Assembly: GCA_903896505.1 (NCBI GenBank)
Contig: CAITXU010000096.1
Location: 1-64,000, forward strand
Direction of reading: 5' to 3'
Source: an uncultured Verrucomicrobiota bacterium
Lineage (GTDB): Bacteria; Verrucomicrobiota; Verrucomicrobiia; Limisphaerales; UBA9464
DNA: 64,000 nucleotides
Shown here: piece after piece, positions 1 through 8,937 of the stretch
Numbering within the stretch: the stretch's first letter is position 1
Layout: the number at the start of each line of letters is the position of its first letter
Translations under genes and position numbers: made by a program
The notes under the pieces: generated by a model
Seen by the model: the letters and a program-made list of their open reading frames with translations, nothing else
What the model was told of the DNA's origin: nothing
Database searches by the model: none

Positions 1-63
1 GAAAGTTTGCGCCGACTTACGCTCGGCGGCTACGGGATCGACGGCGGCATCCTTCCCCGGTAG
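1..63. repeat. Dispersed intergenic repeat, copy 1
   Basis: This block begins with AAAGTTTGCGCCGACT, continues through GGCGGCTACGG and GACGGCGGC, and ends in CCTTCCCCGGTAG. A second copy lies at 201-262 and a shortened one at 45797-45840. No coding sequence is recognisable in bases 1-281, which lie downstream of the deaminase gene. Confidence 0.7.
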
Positions 64-200
64 TCGCCGTCCGTCAGGCGGCGCTGATCGATCGGGAAAC
101 TCCATTCCGACGTAAAAGGACCACTGTTTCGCTGGTGGCTGTCGCCGGTCATTGGAGTCATCGCGGCGCCGAGCTCTCTCGTAACGGGTCCCGGCCAGAT

Positions 201-262
201 AGAGTTTGCGCCGACTCACGTGCGGCGGCTACGGAATCGACGGCGGCCTCCTTCCCCGGTAG
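201..262. repeat. Dispersed intergenic repeat, copy 2
   Basis: This is the same element as at 1-63 (AGTTTGCGCCGACT, then GGCGGCTACGG, GACGGCGGC and CCTTCCCCGGTAG), in the same orientation about 200 bases away. The two copies differ at a few positions, so they are not a fresh duplication. Confidence 0.7.
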
Positions 263-281
263 ATAACGTGTCAGGAGCACC

Positions 282-1634
282 TCAACCGCCCTGGAGTCGA
301 CGGGCGGCAGCCCGGTGTCGCTCCAAGATTGGACCCAGGTCGATATCGACAAATTGGCCCTCGCTGATTCGAACTCGACCGTGAACAATCAGGTGGCTGA
401 CCTGTCGCGGCAGACAAAAAAGCAAGGCCTCGACCTTGTCGTGCGCCCCGGAACTGGCGAGGTCTTCTGATGGGAAAACGGCAATATCCGCCCACTTACC
501 CACCTCGAGGGAACCGAGTTCCTTTTCACGTCCGAGGCATTTCGCTCCTTCCCGTGTCGCAATCTCCAAGGCATCCGAGACTCGCATGGCACCGGCCCCG
601 TGGGCGACCCGGGTAAGCAACAAGGCCTGGCGAGCCTCGGCCAGAAGATGACCGGAATCGTTGGAAGCACTCCCATCGACCCCAAGGGCAACCGTCGCGC
701 CCGATTTGCGAAGATCGTTGACCCGACAAACTCCGGACCCGAGACGCATATTGCACGTGGGGCAATGTGCGATACCCATGCGATGCCGCCCGATTTCCGC
801 CACTTCGGCATCGTCAAAATGAATGCCATGGGCCAGCCAGGTGCCCTCACGGGTCCAGCCTGCGGAACGGAGCACATCCAGCGGTCGCTTTCCGAAAAGC
901 CGCAATGCCCGCTCCCGTTCCGCCTGGGTCTCACCGCAGTGGGTATGCAATCGGAGTCCGCGATCACCCGCCAACCGGGCCGTTTCGCGATAGAGGTCAG
1001 CAGATGCCGATAAAATGGCCACGGGGGCCAGGGCCACCCGCGCATGGGAACCCGGTGATGGATCGTGAAACTGCTCCACCACGCGTTCCATCGCGTGGAG
1101 GGCGGTGTCCAGTCCTTCGACCATCCACTCCTGATAGATTTCCGAGGTGGTGTCCATTGCCCCGCGCGCCGAATGAAAACGGATGCCAAACTGGCGCGCG
1201 GCCTCAAACTGCCCCTCGATCCAGCCCTCACTGCCTCCGACGAAGACATAGTGATGATCGACCGTCATGGTGCAGCCGGAGAGCATCAATTCCGCAAGGG
1301 CCACCTCGGTGGCGACCTGGGCATCGGCTGGGCGTGCGTTGCGCCAGACGGGGGTGAGGCCCTTCAGCCAGCCGTAAAGAGGTTCATTGGCGATGGGAGC
1401 CCAGGCGCGCACCAGATTTTGAACCATGTGATGATGCGTGTTCACCAACCCGGGCAGACCAATCCCCCCCTTGGCATCCAGGTGTGTGGCCCCCTCCAAC
1501 GCCGGAGGATGCCCGGTTCCTATTTGTTCGATGCGCCCGTCCACAGCGACGATATAAGCGTCCCGCAGGATCACGCGGTCGTCGTTCATGGTGACCAAAT
1601 AACCGAGGTTGTGAATCAAGAGTGTCTGGGGCAT
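282..1634 (-). CDS. 8-oxoguanine deaminase-like amidohydrolase
   Basis: A 450-residue metal-dependent amidohydrolase of the AtzA/TrzN/guanine deaminase superfamily. The metal ligands are visible in order: HHHMVQN (HxH) near residue 67, HTHCGET near 230, AHGIHF, and the Asp of GVDGSASND near 320. The HCPTCNMRLGSG and GVDGSASND motifs are what I associate with 8-oxoguanine deaminases, which convert 8-oxoguanine to urate and ammonia in the cytoplasm. The length fits the family and the start is the only good ATG. It is divergent from the Rieske gene, whose start is 65 bases away. Urate is the substrate of the uricolysis cluster at 46-51.6 kb, which supports the assignment. Guanine, cytosine-analogue or triazine substrates cannot be excluded by reading. 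Confidence 0.8.
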   Translation of the reverse strand: MPQTLLIHNLGYLVTMNDDRVILRDAYIVAVDGRIEQIGTGHPPALEGATHLDAKGGIGLPGLVNTHHHMVQNLVRAWAPIANEPLYGWLKGLTPVWRNARPADAQVATEVALAELMLSGCTMTVDHHYVFVGGSEGWIEGQFEAARQFGIRFHSARGAMDTTSEIYQEWMVEGLDTALHAMERVVEQFHDPSPGSHARVALAPVAILSASADLYRETARLAGDRGLRLHTHCGETQAERERALRLFGKRPLDVLRSAGWTREGTWLAHGIHFDDAEVAEIGRHRMGIAHCPTCNMRLGSGVCRVNDLRKSGATVALGVDGSASNDSGHLLAEARQALLLTRVAHGAGAMRVSDALEIATREGAKCLGREKELGSLEVGKWADIAVFPSEDLASSGAHDKVEALLFCLPRQVSHLIVHGRVRISEGQFVDIDLGPILERHRAAARRLQGG

Positions 1635-1699
1635 GTTCTAACCGCTGTCGGCAAACCCTCCGTCAGCCGACCTTCGGGTCGACACAGCCTTGCACAATT

Positions 1700-2731
1700 A
1701 TGCTCGTAACCCAACAACGGGTCTTGCGCCGCTTTTGGCACGCCGTCATTCCCATGTCGCATCTGAAAGACGGCCCCAAGCCTTTCACTCTGCTTGGTGA
1801 ACGGATCGTTCTCTGGAAGGACGCCGACGGTGCTCCCGCAGCCGTGCGCGACCGCTGTTGCCATCGGACCGCCCGGCTATCGAAGGGATGGGTTACCCAT
1901 GGGGAGATCGTTTGTGGATACCATGGGTGGACCTATGACCGGAGCGGGCGTTGCACACGCGTGCCGCAGGCCGCCGATCAGTCCTCACCCACCGGCATTT
2001 GCGTGACCGGCTACCACTGTGAAGAACGCTACGGCTATGCCTGGGTTTGCCTGGATCAGCCTCTGACCAGTATCCCCGATTTTCCGGAATCCCGCGACCC
2101 GGGATTCCGTCAGATCGACGAGTTCTACGAGCTATGGCAGTGCGGTGCTCTGCGGCTAATGGAGAACTCCTTCGACAACGCCCACTTTTCCTTCGTCCAC
2201 CAAAATTCCTTCGGCAAAGCCAATCATCCGAAACCATCGTCGGCGGAGATCGTTCCCTTTGAGGATGGTTTTCATTTTCACACGGTCGTTCCGGTCAAGA
2301 ACCCTGAGGGGCTTCGCAAGGCCCTGGGAACAGATGAGGCGGAGACCGTCCGGACCATGAGCAACACGTGGTGGATTCCATTCATTCGAAAGCTTCGGAT
2401 CGCCTATCCGCATGGTCTGGTCCATACCATTGTGACATGCGCCACCCCCATCGACGACCACAGCATCCAGGTGGTCCAGTTCGTCTTTAGGAATGATACC
2501 GAAGAGCAGGTGAAGGCGGAGGATGTCATTGCCTTTGACCGCGTGGTGACCGCCGAGGACCGGGGCATTCTCGAGGCCACCGACGCCGACACTCCCATCG
2601 ATTTGAGTCGTCGGGCGGAAATGCACATGGCCTCGGACCGACCGGGCTTGATCATGCGTCAACGGCTGATGGAGCTCTTCGAAAAACACGGAGAGACTGA
2701 GGTTTGCCATCCCGCACCGGTTGCGGGATGA
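1700..2731 (+). CDS. Rieske non-heme iron oxygenase, alpha subunit (vanillate demethylase/HpxD type)
   Basis: A 343-residue oxygenase component. The Rieske 2Fe-2S site is CCH plus CGYHGWTYD (C-x-H...C-x-x-H) near residues 53-75. The mononuclear iron site appears as ENSFDNAHFSFVH near 155. The length and the order (Rieske, then a short catalytic domain) match the VanA-like group, which includes the purine-ring hydroxylase HpxD of Klebsiella-type hypoxanthine catabolism. I chose the ATG at 1700 because the ORF upstream of it overlaps the divergent deaminase and resembles nothing. No reductase or ferredoxin gene is adjacent. The neighbouring 8-oxoguanine deaminase makes a purine substrate an attractive inference, but an aromatic acid or ether substrate is equally compatible with the sequence. 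Confidence 0.8.
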   Translation: MLVTQQRVLRRFWHAVIPMSHLKDGPKPFTLLGERIVLWKDADGAPAAVRDRCCHRTARLSKGWVTHGEIVCGYHGWTYDRSGRCTRVPQAADQSSPTGICVTGYHCEERYGYAWVCLDQPLTSIPDFPESRDPGFRQIDEFYELWQCGALRLMENSFDNAHFSFVHQNSFGKANHPKPSSAEIVPFEDGFHFHTVVPVKNPEGLRKALGTDEAETVRTMSNTWWIPFIRKLRIAYPHGLVHTIVTCATPIDDHSIQVVQFVFRNDTEEQVKAEDVIAFDRVVTAEDRGILEATDADTPIDLSRRAEMHMASDRPGLIMRQRLMELFEKHGETEVCHPAPVAG

Positions 2732-3626
2732 CCCCTTTCCCATGGACCTTCCCGCACCATTGGAGCCAACCCCCTCTTTCGGGGAACTCTCATTTGATGA
2801 GCTCCGCCACCGTTATGCCAAAGGCATTCTGACGCCCGAGGAACTGGTTCGAGACACGTTGGCCAATCTTCGCTCCCTCCTGCCCTACCGTGGCCTCCGA
2901 CTGAGGGAAAACATCGATATGCCTTCCCCGGCCCGTCGACCAAGTGCGGAGGCCCACCTTCACGGGATCACCTTCGTGAGCCCCCTCGTTCCCGGCTTGG
3001 AAACCGTCCTGACTCATGCTGCCGTTGCCGCGGGAGCCATCCAAGTGGGCCTGACCGTTGTTGAGCCATGCCATCATCCCCTCGATCCGGCCCAACTCCT
3101 CACCGGTCCCTGGGCTGGTGGTGCCATTGCATTGCTTGGCTGGGCCGCTCCGTTGGCCATCGGAGTGGACGAGGGGGGAGACCTCGCACGAATGGTCCTC
3201 CGGACCGGCATACCGGGATTTCGAATGGGAAGCTCCCATGGCTCGGCAGCCCCCGGTTGGCTGTACAGCTACCTGGTGGATGCGGCGGCTATTAGTGCCG
3301 GGTTGACTTCGGAAACGCCGGAGGCGGGTCACTCCCTTCGGCATTGGCATGTGCGAGCGGATTCGGAGGAATCGGTCAGGCCCATCCTCGCGGCCCTTAA
3401 AACGCGGGAACCCGTTGAAGAAGGTATCGGCACGACCATTTGGGTCAGGCCATTGACGTTGGAATCCGCCGATTTCGCCTCCCGACAAAATCTCGCAGCG
3501 GCCTATATTCCGTGGCGTTGGGGTGGTCCCGAATCGTCAGCCTTTCAACTGCTCGCCCCTGAAGGTTCGGAAGCTGTGTTGGCCCTGGCGGCACGGCATC
3601 TCGCCGGTGCTGCTTCGCTCATATAG
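2721..3626 (+). CDS. Amidase-like protein without a visible catalytic triad
   Basis: A 301-residue protein overlapping the Rieske gene by 11 bases, so probably translationally coupled to it. Its N-terminus (FDELRHRYAKGILTPEEL, about residues 24-41) matches the start of amidase-signature enzymes such as allophanate hydrolase. GVDEGGDLARMVLRTGIPGF and GSSHGSAAPG occupy the place where active amidases carry the Gly/Ser-rich segment with the cis-Ser and nucleophilic Ser. The Lys of the Ser-cisSer-Lys triad and the usual GSDTAGS-like string are not seen. The protein is also shorter than the 450-600 residues of true amidases. It could be a non-catalytic partner or a repurposed fold. The function is unknown. 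Confidence 0.6.
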   Translation: MRDDPFPMDLPAPLEPTPSFGELSFDELRHRYAKGILTPEELVRDTLANLRSLLPYRGLRLRENIDMPSPARRPSAEAHLHGITFVSPLVPGLETVLTHAAVAAGAIQVGLTVVEPCHHPLDPAQLLTGPWAGGAIALLGWAAPLAIGVDEGGDLARMVLRTGIPGFRMGSSHGSAAPGWLYSYLVDAAAISAGLTSETPEAGHSLRHWHVRADSEESVRPILAALKTREPVEEGIGTTIWVRPLTLESADFASRQNLAAAYIPWRWGGPESSAFQLLAPEGSEAVLALAARHLAGAASLI

Positions 3627-3635
3627 AACACGAGA

Positions 3636-3860
3636 CCACCGGGCGAGACGCCCGGGTTCCCGGGCAGAGCCTGCTATCCCGGGAGCTCGGACGTCCCGTC
3701 CGAAGTGGGTATCCCCTTCATCAACGCCACTGCCACCGGGCGAGACGCCCGGGTTCCCGGGCAGAGCCTTCTATCCCGGGAGCTCGGACGTCTCGTCCGA
3801 CTTTGGCATCCCCTTCATAAACGCCACTGCCACCGGGCGAAACGCCCGGGTTCCTGGGAA
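3636..3860. repeat. 97-bp tandem repeat, about 2.3 copies
   Basis: Copies start at 3636, 3733 and 3830 with CCACCGGGCGAGACGCCCGG, a period of exactly 97 bases. Each full unit contains TCCCGGG palindromes, GGAGCTCGGACGT and CCCCTTCAT. The third copy is truncated after TTCCTGGG. It lies between the amidase-like gene and the PQQ dehydrogenase. A related sequence is at 45851-45880. The gap 3627-4019 holds no recognisable gene; the long open frame across the repeat is a by-product of its composition. Confidence 0.85.
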
Positions 3861-4019
3861 ATGGCAGCAACACCCGTCGGCAACTCAAGCTGCAAAAGCC
3901 GAACCCGGCTCTTCCAGAATCACCTCGGAAATTCTGGTCATTATTCGACCGCCTGCCATTCTCGCGTGAACCCGGAACCGTCGTTGAATTCGCAGTCCGG
4001 AACCGGGACTGCAACTGCC

Positions 4020-6251
4020 ATGGCCACACTTGCCACACTCCTGCGAAGCCGACGCGCAACGGGAAAAGGTTCATCGGAAACCGCGCTTCGCTCCTCGAGA
4101 ATTGCCCTCTTCGCCCTCCTGAGTGCCGGGTGGGTCTCCTGGGTATCCGTTTCAGCGGCCCCCAAAACCGCCACCATGGACTCTCTCGACTGGCCGACCT
4201 ACCTGGGAAACAAAGCCCGAAACCTTTATTCTCCCCTGCGACAAATCAACCGAAAGAACGTCAGTCAGCTCCAGGTGGCCTGGACCTACGACACCGGGGA
4301 CAAAGGCGAATATCAGGCCAACAATCTCATCATTGAGGGCGTTCTTTACACAGCTTCACCCAAACGCAACGTCATTGCTCTGGATGCCGAAACAGGAAAA
4401 GAGCTTTGGAAATGGAACCCCGATTCGGAGCGTCCAGGGTCCGGAGGCGGACGCCAACGCGGCCTGGTGTTTTGGGAGAACGAATCGGGCGGCGAAAAGC
4501 GATTGTTCACGGCAGCCGGAAATCACCTGTACGCACTCGACCCTGGCACCGGCCAACCGGTTCGAAGCTTTGGCGACAATGGTTCGATCCACCTCGGTAC
4601 CGGACTGGATGTGGAAGGCACTCCCAGCGTGGGTCTCAACACCCCGGGTGTCACCTATCGGGACATGCTGATCCTTGGTGGCGTCGGGGGACCGGGAGCG
4701 GTTCGAGCCTTCGACGTTCGAACGGGCAAGCGTCGCTGGATATTCCATTTGATTCCCCGTCCGGGTGAGCTGGGATACGACACCTGGCCACCCGAAGCCT
4801 ACAAGACGGCCACCGGTCTCATGCCCTGGTCGGGCCAGTCGCTCGATGAGAAACGCGGCATTGTTTACATCGCCACCAAGACGGCCGAACCGGACTTCTA
4901 CGGAGGCGCACGTCACGGACAGAACCTGTTTGCCAACAGTCTGGTGGCGTTGGACGCAGCCACGGGGCGTCGACTGTGGCACTATCAAATCGTCCATCAC
5001 GATCTCCTCGATAAAGACCTGCCCTGTCCTCCGATTCTCTTGACAGTGGTCCACGAAGGCAAAAAGGTCGACGCGGTCGCCCAAGGGACCAAGCACGGTC
5101 GGCTCTTTGTTTTCAATCGTGTCACCGGTGTTCCGCTATGGCCCATCGAGGAGCGCCCGGAACCCTCCTCGGAACTGCGGGGTGAAGAAGCTTCACCAAC
5201 ACAGCCCTACCCATCGAAACCGGCACCTTTGATGCGCCAGCGCTACACCGAGGCCGACGTTTCAACCATTTCTGAAGAGGCTCACAGCAACACCCTGGCC
5301 CGAATCCGGCTTTCCCCCAACTTCGGCCCCTTCCCCGCTCCCAGTCTCCGGGAAACCGTCATGTTTCCGGGATTCGACGGCGGCATGGAATGGGGCGGAG
5401 GAGCCGCCGACCCGCGCGGAATCTATTACGTCAACATCAACGAGATTCCGTGGCTGTTCCAAATGGTGGAGATACGCCGCTCCGACGGTAGCGCTGTGCC
5501 ACGAGGAGAGCAGGACTACATGGCCTTCTGTGCCCCGTGCCATGGCTTGGACCGTACTGGCAATCCCCAGGGCGGATTTCCCACCCTCATCGATGTCGCC
5601 AACCGAAAGACCCGCGACCAACTGTCACTCCTGCTCAAACAGGGTGCTGGGCGCATGCCCGCCTTTGATGCACTCACGGACGATCAGCGGAATGCGATCT
5701 TGAATTACATCCTCGGCGTGGAACCCGCGTCGACCGGGCGTCGGGACGAGGCAAGCACGGCGGCTGTCCCCCCCCACTCGGCACCGCCCTATACCTTCTC
5801 GGGATTTCGCCGGTGGCTCGATGCGGAGGGCTATCCCGCCATCAAACCACCCTGGGGACCGTTGAATGCGGTGGACCTCAACACCGGCGAACTTAAGTGG
5901 ACGGTTCCGCTGGGCGAATATGCGAAATTAAAGGAACGTGGCATCCCGCCCACCGGCACGGAAAATTATGGGGGACCGGTGGTCACGGCAGGCGGATTGA
6001 TCTTCATCGGTGCCACCTCCGACGAGACGATGCGGGCTTTTGACCAGGACACAGGCACCGTCCTGTGGCAGGCCAAGCTTCCCTATGGAGGCAATGCGAC
6101 ACCCAGCACCTACATGGTCCATGGCCGCCAGTACGTCGTCATCTCGGCAGGTGGGGGGAAATCAGGGCGTCCCTCCGGCGGCAGTATTGTTGCGTTTGCA
6201 CTCCCGGTATCGACACCCAGTCCCCAGAAAAAATCGGATTTAAAAGAATAG
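4020..6251 (+). CDS. Secreted PQQ-dependent dehydrogenase with inserted cytochrome c domain
   Basis: A 743-residue quinoprotein of the glucose/alcohol dehydrogenase beta-propeller family. A signal segment (ALFALLSAGWVSWVSVSAA) precedes DWPTYLGNKARNLYSPL, a typical propeller start. VIALDAETGKELW, VRAFDVRTGKRRW, LVALDAATGRRLW and MRAFDQDTGTVLW are repeated blade motifs (A/D-x-x-T-G-x-x-x-W). A c-type heme site, CAPCH, sits near residue 505 inside the propeller, and GRMPAF nearby supplies the candidate axial Met. It probably oxidises a sugar or alcohol in the periplasm and passes electrons to its own heme. The start at 4020 was chosen because upstream codons run through the 97-bp repeat. The downstream MFS and enolase genes suggest an oxidised product that is then imported. 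Confidence 0.85.
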   Translation: MATLATLLRSRRATGKGSSETALRSSRIALFALLSAGWVSWVSVSAAPKTATMDSLDWPTYLGNKARNLYSPLRQINRKNVSQLQVAWTYDTGDKGEYQANNLIIEGVLYTASPKRNVIALDAETGKELWKWNPDSERPGSGGGRQRGLVFWENESGGEKRLFTAAGNHLYALDPGTGQPVRSFGDNGSIHLGTGLDVEGTPSVGLNTPGVTYRDMLILGGVGGPGAVRAFDVRTGKRRWIFHLIPRPGELGYDTWPPEAYKTATGLMPWSGQSLDEKRGIVYIATKTAEPDFYGGARHGQNLFANSLVALDAATGRRLWHYQIVHHDLLDKDLPCPPILLTVVHEGKKVDAVAQGTKHGRLFVFNRVTGVPLWPIEERPEPSSELRGEEASPTQPYPSKPAPLMRQRYTEADVSTISEEAHSNTLARIRLSPNFGPFPAPSLRETVMFPGFDGGMEWGGGAADPRGIYYVNINEIPWLFQMVEIRRSDGSAVPRGEQDYMAFCAPCHGLDRTGNPQGGFPTLIDVANRKTRDQLSLLLKQGAGRMPAFDALTDDQRNAILNYILGVEPASTGRRDEASTAAVPPHSAPPYTFSGFRRWLDAEGYPAIKPPWGPLNAVDLNTGELKWTVPLGEYAKLKERGIPPTGTENYGGPVVTAGGLIFIGATSDETMRAFDQDTGTVLWQAKLPYGGNATPSTYMVHGRQYVVISAGGGKSGRPSGGSIVAFALPVSTPSPQKKSDLKE

Positions 6252-6269
6252 GCGGGCAATGACAACGAA

Positions 6270-7520
6270 ATGACCACCCCTGTCCTGCCAGCCATCTCTC
6301 CTGGGCGCATCCGGTGGATGGTCCTGATCGCTGCCTTTCTTGGCTGGCTCTTCGATGGCTTCGAGATGAGCCTTTTTTCCGTGGTGGCACGTCCCGCGCT
6401 CAAGGACCTTATTGGCCAGGGAGGCGATGTGATGGTCGGCGATTGGATGGGCCGCATTACCGCCGCCTTTCTGGTGGGGGCCGCCTTGGGAGGCGTGACC
6501 TTTGGTTGGTTGGGAGATCGGATGGGGCGTGTGCGGGCCATGTCGCTGAGCATTCTGACCTATTCGCTCTTTAGTGGAGCCGCCTATTTCGCAGGTGCCC
6601 CGTGGCACCTCCTGATCCTACGGTTTGTTGCCGCCCTGGGAATGGGTGGGGAATGGGCATTGGGCGTCGCCCTGGTGATGGAGACCTGGCCGGAAAAGCA
6701 CCGTCCCCGCCTCGCCGGCGTCATGGGGGCTGCCTCCAATCTGGGCATGGTCCTGGTGGGGATCGTCGCCTGGCGGGTCCCCGTGACCGTCCAATCCTGG
6801 CGCTGGATGTTTCTGGTGGGAGCCAGTCCGGCGCTCCTGACGTTGCTCATCCGGATATTCATACCCGAGTCCCCCCGCTGGCAGGCATCCGCCCGAGGGG
6901 AGAAGATTCGTCCGCTCCAGGAAATCTTCAGTCGAAAATTCATTCATCGAACGCTCGTGGCATCGGCGCTCGCCTCGGTGGCCTTGATAGGCACGTGGGG
7001 TTCCGTACAGTGGATACCGCTCTGGGCGGACCAGATGACCGGTGGCACCGTAGCCAACGCCAAGGCCCAGGCACAGATGCTCTCTTCCCTGGGCGCGACG
7101 CTGGGCAGCGCCCTTGCCCCGATTTTGTTGGGACCACTTTCCCGGCGATGGAGCTACTTCATTCTTTGTGTGGCTTCGTTGGCCGTCTGCGCAGCGCTTT
7201 TCCGGAGTTTTAGTTCCTTTGGAAGTGAATTTCTTTCCATGGTTTTCCTCACTGGTGCCTGCACTGCGGCATTTTATGGCTGGTTGCCGCTCTATCTGCC
7301 CGAGTTGTTTCCCACCCGCATCCGTACCACCGGACAGGGCCTGGCTTATAATTCGGGACGGGTTCTGGCTGCTGTGGGTGCGCTGGCGGGCGGACAGTTG
7401 GTCGGTTTTTATCATGGCAGTTACTCCCAAATGGCCTCGGTGATCACTCTCGTGTACCTGTTGGGCATGGGATTGATTTGGCTCGCTCCTGAAACCCGTC
7501 ATCAACCGCTGCCTGAATGA
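6270..7520 (+). CDS. MFS transporter, aromatic/organic acid type
   Basis: A 416-residue, 12-helix major facilitator starting 18 bases after the PQQ dehydrogenase. The first helix carries LFDGFEMSLFSVV, the D-G-x-E/D type motif seen in acid:H+ symporters. The loop 2-3 signature is GWLGDRMGRVRA, and GMGGEWALGVALVME lies in helix 4-5. The C-terminal half has FPTRIRTTGQGLAYNSGR, the matching loop 8-9/10-11 signature. This supports inner-membrane proton-coupled uptake of an organic acid or sugar acid. The substrate cannot be read from sequence. The gene overlaps the next by 4 bases (ATGA), so the two are co-translated. Confidence 0.85.
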   Translation: MTTPVLPAISPGRIRWMVLIAAFLGWLFDGFEMSLFSVVARPALKDLIGQGGDVMVGDWMGRITAAFLVGAALGGVTFGWLGDRMGRVRAMSLSILTYSLFSGAAYFAGAPWHLLILRFVAALGMGGEWALGVALVMETWPEKHRPRLAGVMGAASNLGMVLVGIVAWRVPVTVQSWRWMFLVGASPALLTLLIRIFIPESPRWQASARGEKIRPLQEIFSRKFIHRTLVASALASVALIGTWGSVQWIPLWADQMTGGTVANAKAQAQMLSSLGATLGSALAPILLGPLSRRWSYFILCVASLAVCAALFRSFSSFGSEFLSMVFLTGACTAAFYGWLPLYLPELFPTRIRTTGQGLAYNSGRVLAAVGALAGGQLVGFYHGSYSQMASVITLVYLLGMGLIWLAPETRHQPLPE

Positions 7521-8917
7521 GCCGCTCCACCGATATCCGCCCCTCGGCCATCACCGGCTACCACCTACCGGTCGTCACCCGGGTACCCCTCAAGTTTGGT
7601 CCTGAGACCCTGAGCTCCGTCATCTGCCTCCGAGTCCGGATGAGAGTGGAGCGACGGGACGGAGCTTCTGCTGAAGGCTGGGGAGAAACGCCATTAAGCG
7701 TTCAATGGGTCTGGCCCAGCCTCCTGCCCTATTCCGAACGATTGGAGGCACTCCAACGATTTTGCACCGTCCTGGCAAAGGCCTGGGCCAACTTCAACGT
7801 GTATGGCCATCCGGTGGAGGTCGGATACGATTTTATCGAGGACCAACTTCCGGAACTGGCACTGGAATTCAACCGTTCCCAACCGGATGGGGCCGCTCTT
7901 CCCTGGCTCGCCATCCTGGTCTGTTGCTCGGCCTTTGACCTGGCACTCCATGATGCCTTTGGACAATTCCACGGAACCACCGTGTATGAAACATTGAATG
8001 GCCGGTGGATGACCCGATTTCTCTCCGACTTTCTACAACCCGCAGAGGATGCGAACGTCTCCTTCAATGGTCGGGAGGTGGGTCAGGGGTTGGTATTTCC
8101 AACGTCCCACAGCATCACCGCATGGCACCTCGTCGGCGGCAAAGATGCCCTGGAAATGGAGGACCTGGACGGCACCGAGCCCGATGATGATTACCCGGTC
8201 ACCCTCAAGGACTGGATTCAACGAGACGGACTGAAATGCCTCAAGGTCAAGCTTCGCGGCGATGATGCGGCCTGGGACCTGGGGCGTTTGCTTCGAGTGG
8301 GACGGTTGGGTGCCGATCTGGGCGTCGACTGGCTTTCAGCCGATTTTAATTGCACCGTCCGCGACCCGTGGTATGTCACAGAGATTCTCGACCAACTGAT
8401 GCGGGACGCCCCCCGCACCCATGGCATGTTGCTCTATGTCGAACAGCCGTTTCCATACGATCTGGAACACCATCCGATGGATGTTCGTGCTGTTTCGGCC
8501 CGCAAGCCCCTTTTCATGGATGAGAGCGCCCACGATTGGCGAATGCTTCGTCTGGGACGGTCCCTGGGATGGACCGGCGTCGCACTCAAGACGTGCAAGA
8601 CCCAAACCGGAGCGCTGCTCTCCGCCCAATGGGCACGGGCCCACGGAATGACGCTGATGGTGCAGGACCTGACCAACCCCATGCTGGCCCAGATCCCCCA
8701 TGTGCTCCTCGCCGCCCATGCAGGAACCATCATGGGGGTGGAAACCAACAGCATGCAGTTCTATCCGGAGGCCTCGGCCCCCGAGGCGTCCGTGCACCCG
8801 GGCCTGTTTCGCCGACGAGGCGGAAGCGTGGATTGGTCGACCGTCCAGGGTCCAGGGTTTGGCTACCGGTTGGGCGAAATCAAACGGCTTCTTCCCGAAC
8901 CTGTTTTTCAATTTTAA
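7517..8917 (+). CDS. Enolase-superfamily protein (mandelate racemase/muconate lactonizing-like)
   Basis: A 466-residue member, longer than the usual 360-400 because of an extended N-terminal capping region. In the barrel, KCLKVKL gives the KxK pair on strand 2. Metal ligands are the Asp of SADFN, the Glu of YVEQPFP and the Asp/Glu of FMDES. ALKTCKTQTG supplies a Lys on strand 6. This Lys-Lys arrangement is typical of the muconate-lactonizing subgroup (cycloisomerases, epimerases, racemases) rather than acid-sugar dehydratases, which use His. The 4-base overlap with the MFS gene ties it to the imported compound. The reaction is not determined. Confidence 0.8.
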   Translation: MSRSTDIRPSAITGYHLPVVTRVPLKFGPETLSSVICLRVRMRVERRDGASAEGWGETPLSVQWVWPSLLPYSERLEALQRFCTVLAKAWANFNVYGHPVEVGYDFIEDQLPELALEFNRSQPDGAALPWLAILVCCSAFDLALHDAFGQFHGTTVYETLNGRWMTRFLSDFLQPAEDANVSFNGREVGQGLVFPTSHSITAWHLVGGKDALEMEDLDGTEPDDDYPVTLKDWIQRDGLKCLKVKLRGDDAAWDLGRLLRVGRLGADLGVDWLSADFNCTVRDPWYVTEILDQLMRDAPRTHGMLLYVEQPFPYDLEHHPMDVRAVSARKPLFMDESAHDWRMLRLGRSLGWTGVALKTCKTQTGALLSAQWARAHGMTLMVQDLTNPMLAQIPHVLLAAHAGTIMGVETNSMQFYPEASAPEASVHPGLFRRRGGSVDWSTVQGPGFGYRLGEIKRLLPEPVFQF

Positions 8918-8937
8918 TTCATCAACACCTCCGAACT

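Noticed and set aside
3705..4019. N-terminal extension of the PQQ dehydrogenase frame
   Set aside because: The frame runs through the 97-bp repeat and gives repeated sequence with no family similarity; the signal peptide starts only after 4020.
8536..8937. Upstream extension of the large fusion protein
   Set aside because: It lies wholly inside the enolase-superfamily gene in another frame; a good signal peptide starts at 8938.
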